DNA from: Candidatus Hodarchaeota archaeon
GTDB lineage: Archaea > Asgardarchaeota > Heimdallarchaeia > Hodarchaeales > Hodarchaeaceae
Reading direction: 5' to 3'
Assembly: GCA_016840285.1 (NCBI GenBank)
Contig: JAEOSR010000104.1
Location: 1 to 18,503 of the forward strand
DNA length: 18,503 bases
A model generated the notes under the pieces. The model was not told where the DNA came from and did no database searches. It worked only from the letters and a program-made list of their open reading frames with translations. A program made the position numbers and the translations under genes. Shown in pieces: positions 15,197 to 18,503 of this stretch; positions within the stretch are counted from its first letter, which is position 1, and each line of letters starts with the position of its first letter.

Positions 15197-16029
15197 TTTC
15201 CAGTTATAATTAATTTAAAGAAAGAACCAAAATCTCTAACCTTGGGCACAAAAAGGGGAGTATTATTCACATAATCTACGAATGTTGCTCCATACCTACG
15301 AATTAATTCTTCATCTTCTGAGTGAGCAACGAAATAGTAACAAAAAACTGCAAATAAAGCAAAAATAAATGCGATTATATTCTGCGACAGTAAAGCGAAT
15401 CCAAAACAAATGTAAATTCCTTCAGCATAATGAGGATGTCGTATATACTTATACACTCCTTCATGTAACTTCTTACCCTTTTCAGGATAGATAATATAAA
15501 GAAAAAGTTCTGTATCTAACTCGAATCCACCATTTACAGCATCACGACTCATTAATGGATACAAACCGATTAAAACAATTGCTAAAGGTAAAGCTATTTG
15601 CCATGGTATAATAGTTTGATAAAGAATGTTATTCTCGTATGAAGAGTAGAGCATTGGAAGGAAAGAGTTATTCTCTACCATTATAATCAATAACATTACA
15701 GTCGTGTTCGGTGGTATTAGAGGAATAAGGTAATGGTAGAAAAATTTCGCATATGCTCGATCTTTATATTTATTCTGATAATTTTTTCGGATTTTTTTAG
15801 CGTTTCGCGAAATTCGTGACATAGTCCAATAAGCTGACATGGTAACGACAATTGCAACGAGTAATGGAGCCCACCAATCAATCATATTCAACAAATGTAC
15901 TAGTACTAGCATTATTCCAGTAGAACCAACAATTATAGAAAGAGTCTTAACACTGGTTATCTCTGGCATGTATTCTTTAAGAATCTCAATTCCTGATTTC
16001 TCTGATTCAGGTTTCAACATTAAAACCAT
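15193..16029 (-). CDS. ICMT/PEMT-family integral membrane methyltransferase (278 aa)
   Basis: This is a multi-pass membrane protein with the C-terminal catalytic module of the isoprenylcysteine carboxyl methyltransferase/phospholipid N-methyltransferase superfamily. GVYKYIRHPHYAEGIY (191-206, His198 and Pro199 for SAM) is followed by two TM helices, then the HSEDEELIRRYGATFVDYVNNTPLFVPK block (236-263) with the conserved Glu residues. The N-terminal part has about four TM helices (30-48, 54-70, 98-117, 142-160) separated by a basic cytoplasmic loop (72-92), longer than minimal members. It uses SAM to methylate a membrane-embedded acceptor: a lipid, quinone or protein. The acceptor is unknown. 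ATG start without a visible Shine-Dalgarno motif; a second Met is three codons in. Divergent from a second family member. Confidence 0.85.
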   Translation of the reverse strand: MVLMLKPESEKSGIEILKEYMPEITSVKTLSIIVGSTGIMLVLVHLLNMIDWWAPLLVAIVVTMSAYWTMSRISRNAKKIRKNYQNKYKDRAYAKFFYHYLIPLIPPNTTVMLLIIMVENNSFLPMLYSSYENNILYQTIIPWQIALPLAIVLIGLYPLMSRDAVNGGFELDTELFLYIIYPEKGKKLHEGVYKYIRHPHYAEGIYICFGFALLSQNIIAFIFALFAVFCYYFVAHSEDEELIRRYGATFVDYVNNTPLFVPKVRDFGSFFKLIITGK

Positions 16030-16080
16030 TTAAAGTTGACGTGTGTGAACTTTTTTAAAACCACATTAAAATATCTTCTG

Positions 16081-16087
16081 TATAAAA
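16081..16087 (+). promoter_or_regulatory. TATA-like element in the divergent methyltransferase intergenic region
   Basis: TATAAAA lies 85-91 bases before the plus-strand ATG at 16172. The 142-bp gap must hold both divergent promoters. I see no clear operator dyad in it. Confidence 0.3.
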
Positions 16088-16171
16088 CGATATCAGTGAC
16101 TCTTCTAAACCTCTCAATAATTCAGAGCATAAACTTAGGAAATGAGTAAATGATCAGGTGTTAAAGGAGAG

Positions 16172-16783
16172 ATGTCGCCAATAAGTGTTTTAACAGTTAT
16201 CGGATTATTAACTGTTTCAGTGGGATTCTTATCATTATTCATCTTTACTTTGATCCTTACAAAATTGCGAATTGGTGAAATTCCAGCTCACAGACATGAT
16301 ATTAATTCTTTAATTATTTTTACCCTTTCCATTCTTTGGGTTATTCTCTGTTTTTTCTATGTCTTAAACCCAGAAATTATTTCTTTTCTTGGTCCAATTT
16401 CATTGTTGAACGTAGCTTGGATTGAAATCATTGCTTTATTATTTTGTATAACAGGACTAGGGATTCTTGTAGCTGGTTTTCTTGTTATGGGTAATTCTTT
16501 CAGAATGGGGATTCCTCACGAGGAGGAATCACCAGCAGACCTAATAATAACTGGGATTTTCAAATATATTCGCAATCCAGGCTTTCTAGGTATTGATCTA
16601 GCGGTTTTGGGTACATTTTTATTTGTGCCATCAATAGGTTTCGGGATTCTTTTAATTGCGTCTTGGATCTCGTTTCATCTTCAGATAATGAAAGAAGAGG
16701 CATATCTTTTACAAAAACATGGAGAGGTTTATATTCAGTACATTGAAAAGACTGGACGTTATTTTCCCAAATTGTTCAGATGA
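16172..16783 (+). CDS. second ICMT-like membrane methyltransferase (203 aa)
   Basis: This shorter paralogue has about five TM helices (7-30, 46-64, 83-106, 139-156, 157-172) and the family's SAM-binding end. GIFKYIRNPGFLGIDL (128-143) carries Asn in place of the usual His in the RHP motif. It is followed by KEEAYLLQKHGEVYIQYIEKTGRYFPK (174-200) with Glu175/Glu176. AGGAG lies only two bases before the ATG, an unusually short spacing, but an in-frame TGA just upstream leaves no earlier start. RNP variants occur in active members, so loss of activity cannot be assumed. It likely methylates a hydrophobic acceptor in the membrane. The divergent neighbour is of the same superfamily but too different to be a recent duplicate. 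Confidence 0.85.
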   Translation: MSPISVLTVIGLLTVSVGFLSLFIFTLILTKLRIGEIPAHRHDINSLIIFTLSILWVILCFFYVLNPEIISFLGPISLLNVAWIEIIALLFCITGLGILVAGFLVMGNSFRMGIPHEEESPADLIITGIFKYIRNPGFLGIDLAVLGTFLFVPSIGFGILLIASWISFHLQIMKEEAYLLQKHGEVYIQYIEKTGRYFPKLFR

Positions 16784-16838
16784 TAAGACATTAAATGAGC
16801 CAAAGTAGTTAATCATAAGAAAAATCTGTTCACAGTAA

Positions 16839-17474
16839 TTAAATTTCAATTATTTTACCTACTCCCCCTTTTATATGTTTTGAAGGATATAATGCTTCAA
16901 TTTGTGACTTGTATCGAGTACAATGAGCAGGGCAGATGTATTGTAAATTTTTAACTAAATCAAAATCACTGAACCCGTGTAAGCCTCCAATAAGCACTGT
17001 TACCTTTCCAAACTGTGATGCCACATCTAGTATAATTTTAACACCAGGGTGTGAACATCCAACGATCACAACCAATCCTGTCTCCGTCTTGATTAAGAGA
17101 GATTGTTCTATTCTCTTGAGTTCACCTGTTGAATAGATATTTTCATGAATTTTTAGAACATCCTTGACTCTTATGATTTCTGCTCCACTGATGTGTATCG
17201 AGCATGAATATGGAACATACACTTTAGTTCGATGCATTCTAAGAATATCTATTAGCCCACCTGTATGATCTCCATGATTATGGGATATGAAAATTAGATC
17301 AATGTTAGTGGGGCTAATATTAAGCTTTTCCATGTTCTTGAGAAGTATTGTACCGTTAGCACCAGTATCAAAGAGGATTGTCCTCCCATATGCCTCTATA
17401 AGACACGAAAAACCCCAAGCTGCTCTAAATCCCTTTTTATACACTTCATTATCAAAAATAATTGTTATTTTCAC
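16839..17474 (-). CDS. metallo-beta-lactamase-fold hydrolase, dihydropterin-ribofuranosylaminobenzene phosphate synthase-like
   Basis: This 211-aa soluble enzyme carries the metal-binding SHNHGDHTGG (HxHxDH, about 64-73), DTGANG near residue 36, GCSHPGV with the third-site His (about 139-145), and a C-terminal IGGLHGF followed by CPAHCTRYKSQIEALYP. That combination defines the subfamily annotated as 7,8-dihydropterin-6-methyl-4-(beta-D-ribofuranosyl)aminobenzene 5'-phosphate synthase, though many members of it have no proven reaction. All metal ligands are present. The start is GTG at 17474, whose last two bases form part of the TGA of the upstream STAS-like gene (GTGA overlap), so the two are translationally coupled. 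Confidence 0.87.
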   Translation of the reverse strand: MKITIIFDNEVYKKGFRAAWGFSCLIEAYGRTILFDTGANGTILLKNMEKLNISPTNIDLIFISHNHGDHTGGLIDILRMHRTKVYVPYSCSIHISGAEIIRVKDVLKIHENIYSTGELKRIEQSLLIKTETGLVVIVGCSHPGVKIILDVASQFGKVTVLIGGLHGFSDFDLVKNLQYICPAHCTRYKSQIEALYPSKHIKGGVGKIIEI

Positions 17475-17854
17475 GTTAATTTCTCTTTTTCAATTTTTTC
17501 GGCCATATTTTCAGCTTTTGAACTGCAAATAATAGCTTTATAACCATGTCTAGAACTGGAAATTTGCTGCAAATCCGTTGCCGAAGCCATTGATACAATT
17601 CTGATTGTTGCCCCCATTTTTGTTTCAACTGCTGCTGCCATGGTTTTACTCAGAATCTCGAGATTATCTCCTGATGCAGGTTCATATTCACTTACATCGG
17701 ATATTGCTATATAACCAGGTTTAAGTTTTTTGGCTTCATAACGAAGATCACCAGGTAAAGTTAGGATGTCCTCTTTGGTAAGACATCCCTTCAATGTAGT
17801 ATAAAGCCGATTTTTCTATATATCAGCTTTTACAGATACAATTCTATTGCCCAT
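17471..17854 (-). CDS. small STAS/SpoIIAA-like protein, interrupted by in-frame TAG
   Basis: The ATG at 17854 has a near-perfect ribosome binding site (AAGGAG, 17863-17868, 8 bases away). It opens a frame that meets TAG as codon 13 (17816-17818) and then runs on in the same frame to TGA at 17471. Read through the TAG, it is 127 aa with the pattern I associate with a small archaeal/bacterial STAS-like family: VSVKADI-x-KNRLYTTLKG (first strands), EAKKLKPGYIAISDVSEYEPAS, TIRIVSMASA, then HGYKAIICSSKAENMAEKI. Without read-through only a TTG at 17794 (107 aa) is available, with no good ribosome binding site and the first strand missing. It is a nonsense mutation, a sequence error, or recoding. 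Function unknown; coupled by overlap to the MBL gene downstream. Confidence 0.65.
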
Positions 17855-17862
17855 TATTCCAG

Positions 17863-17868
17863 CTCCTT
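17863..17868 (-). promoter_or_regulatory. strong Shine-Dalgarno defining the STAS-like gene start
   Basis: AAGGAG on the minus strand lies 8 bases before ATG 17854-17852. It argues that translation begins upstream of the in-frame TAG and not at TTG 17794. Confidence 0.65.
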
Positions 17869-17946
17869 AATTACATGAAATGGATGCTTAGATTGTTAGA
17901 GAAGACAAATTTTGGGTTGATTGTTAAAGAGATTCTAGGTATAAAA

Positions 17947-18441
17947 CTAAGGAATACTTTCAGCTTCTAAGTACTTCTGATCATGGGGAGCAATGATAAT
18001 ATCAGCTATGACTTGAATTTTCCTTACAGAGTCATACGCTTGTAGAGCATCAATGTGTATTCCTGGAGCTATCGCGACGACTCCCATGTCTTTCATTTGT
18101 TGTGGGGGGTCATAATTTTCCTGTATTGAGCACAGACCACTGATACAGACTTTTCCTTTTTCAGTTTCAACTAAAACACTTTGAGTGCCTGGGGTATGTC
18201 CAGGTGTCTTGACAATTTTCACCCCGGAGATGATTTCTTTATCTCCATCAACAACCTCTAGTTTTGTTTCCTCTGAAGGGATAATAAACCATCCTGTTTG
18301 TGTAGGATGGGGATTTTTGGCATAATCTAATTCATCCTTCTGAACAAAAACTGTAGCATTCTTATATTTCGCAATATCCGCTGCATGATCAGTGTGAAGG
18401 TGTGTTAAAAACAAAATATCAATATCATCGTCTGACCAACA
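17947..18441 (-). CDS. metallo-beta-lactamase-fold, AHL-lactonase-like protein (5' truncated/frameshifted)
   Basis: The frame covers the catalytic part of an N-acyl homoserine lactonase-like MBL protein. It has LFLTHLHTDHAAD (HxHxDH), VQKDELDYAKNPHP, GVKIVKTPGHTPGTQSVLV (third ligand His) and a C-terminal IIAPHDQ (fourth His), ending in TAG. The strand after the second half reads CISGLCSIQEN, so the bridging Asp usual in GD is replaced by Leu. The N-terminal strands are missing: going upstream the frame hits TAG at 18442-18444, while the neighbouring frame from 18488 encodes a fitting TPVYCINSLLKNHEHSVG. A one-base shift near 18436-18441 would join them. A TTG at 18414 is the only internal start and would omit the region before the metal motif. 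The substrate is not known; quorum-signal cleavage should not be assumed. Confidence 0.75.
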   Translation of the reverse strand, partial: CWSDDDIDILFLTHLHTDHAADIAKYKNATVFVQKDELDYAKNPHPTQTGWFIIPSEETKLEVVDGDKEIISGVKIVKTPGHTPGTQSVLVETEKGKVCISGLCSIQENYDPPQQMKDMGVVAIAPGIHIDALQAYDSVRKIQVIADIIIAPHDQKYLEAESIP

Positions 18442-18503
18442 CTATGTTCGTGATTCTTTAGGAGCGAATTAATACAATATACAGGAGTTTAGAAAAAGCT
18501 ATA

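Noticed and set aside
17816..17818. General reassignment of TAG to an amino acid in this organism
   Set aside because: Genes ending at 5869 and 17947 finish with TAG at the natural end of their families, so TAG is read as stop at least there. Local recoding or mutation remains possible.
1..18503. CRISPR array, tRNA or rRNA gene, insertion sequence, defence or toxin-antitoxin island
   Set aside because: I found no spaced repeat array, cloverleaf, rRNA-like stretch, transposase or terminal inverted repeats, and none of the genes matches a known defence family.

Overview
The window reads as chromosomal DNA of a mesophilic, AT-rich archaeon. Candidate promoters are archaeal in style (TATA-like boxes such as TTTATAAA and TTAAATATAA upstream of genes). 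Shine-Dalgarno motifs GAGG/GGTG precede several starts. Genes sit in short operons. A 7-TM protein ends in what looks like a longin/roadblock-like sensor domain, and a secreted esterase carries a Thr-rich stalk with a C-terminal membrane anchor. Both would fit an Asgard (Promethearchaeota) or related lineage. That placement is inference: no rRNA or marker gene is present.

Layout. (1) 1-96 is the 3' end of an unknown gene, followed by a hairpin. (2) 410-3748 holds a GbsR/MarR-type regulator divergent from an ABC-2 exporter (ATPase plus 12-TM permease). The shared intergenic region contains a 16-bp direct repeat and a dyad, and a strong terminator follows the permease. (3) 3808-4461 holds a small hypothetical gene and a small membrane-protein gene that appears broken by two homopolymer frameshifts. 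(4) 4548-5869 holds a DUF2284 Cys-rich protein and a SAM methyltransferase. (5) 6110-9252 holds a LolD/MacB-like ABC ATPase and a two-domain FtsX-type permease. (6) 9578-14648, all on the minus strand, holds the 7-TM/sensor protein, the surface esterase, a PLP-dependent group II decarboxylase and a DUF1801 protein. (7) 15035-16783 holds two divergently transcribed ICMT/PEMT-type integral-membrane methyltransferases; the minus-strand one is coupled through an ATGA overlap to a 53-aa microprotein. (8) 16839-18503, minus strand, holds two metallo-beta-lactamase-fold genes flanking a small STAS-like gene.

The most notable signals are the broken or possibly recoded genes. The STAS-like gene has an excellent ribosome binding site and family-like sequence on both sides of an in-frame TAG at 17816-17818. 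The lactonase-like gene at the window end is frameshifted just before its metal-binding motif. The membrane gene at 4093-4461 needs two single-T corrections in T runs. Because TAG also serves as an ordinary stop in this window (5869 end, 17947 end), mutation or assembly error is the simplest explanation, but recoding is testable. I found no CRISPR array, tRNA, rRNA, insertion sequence or recognisable defence island.
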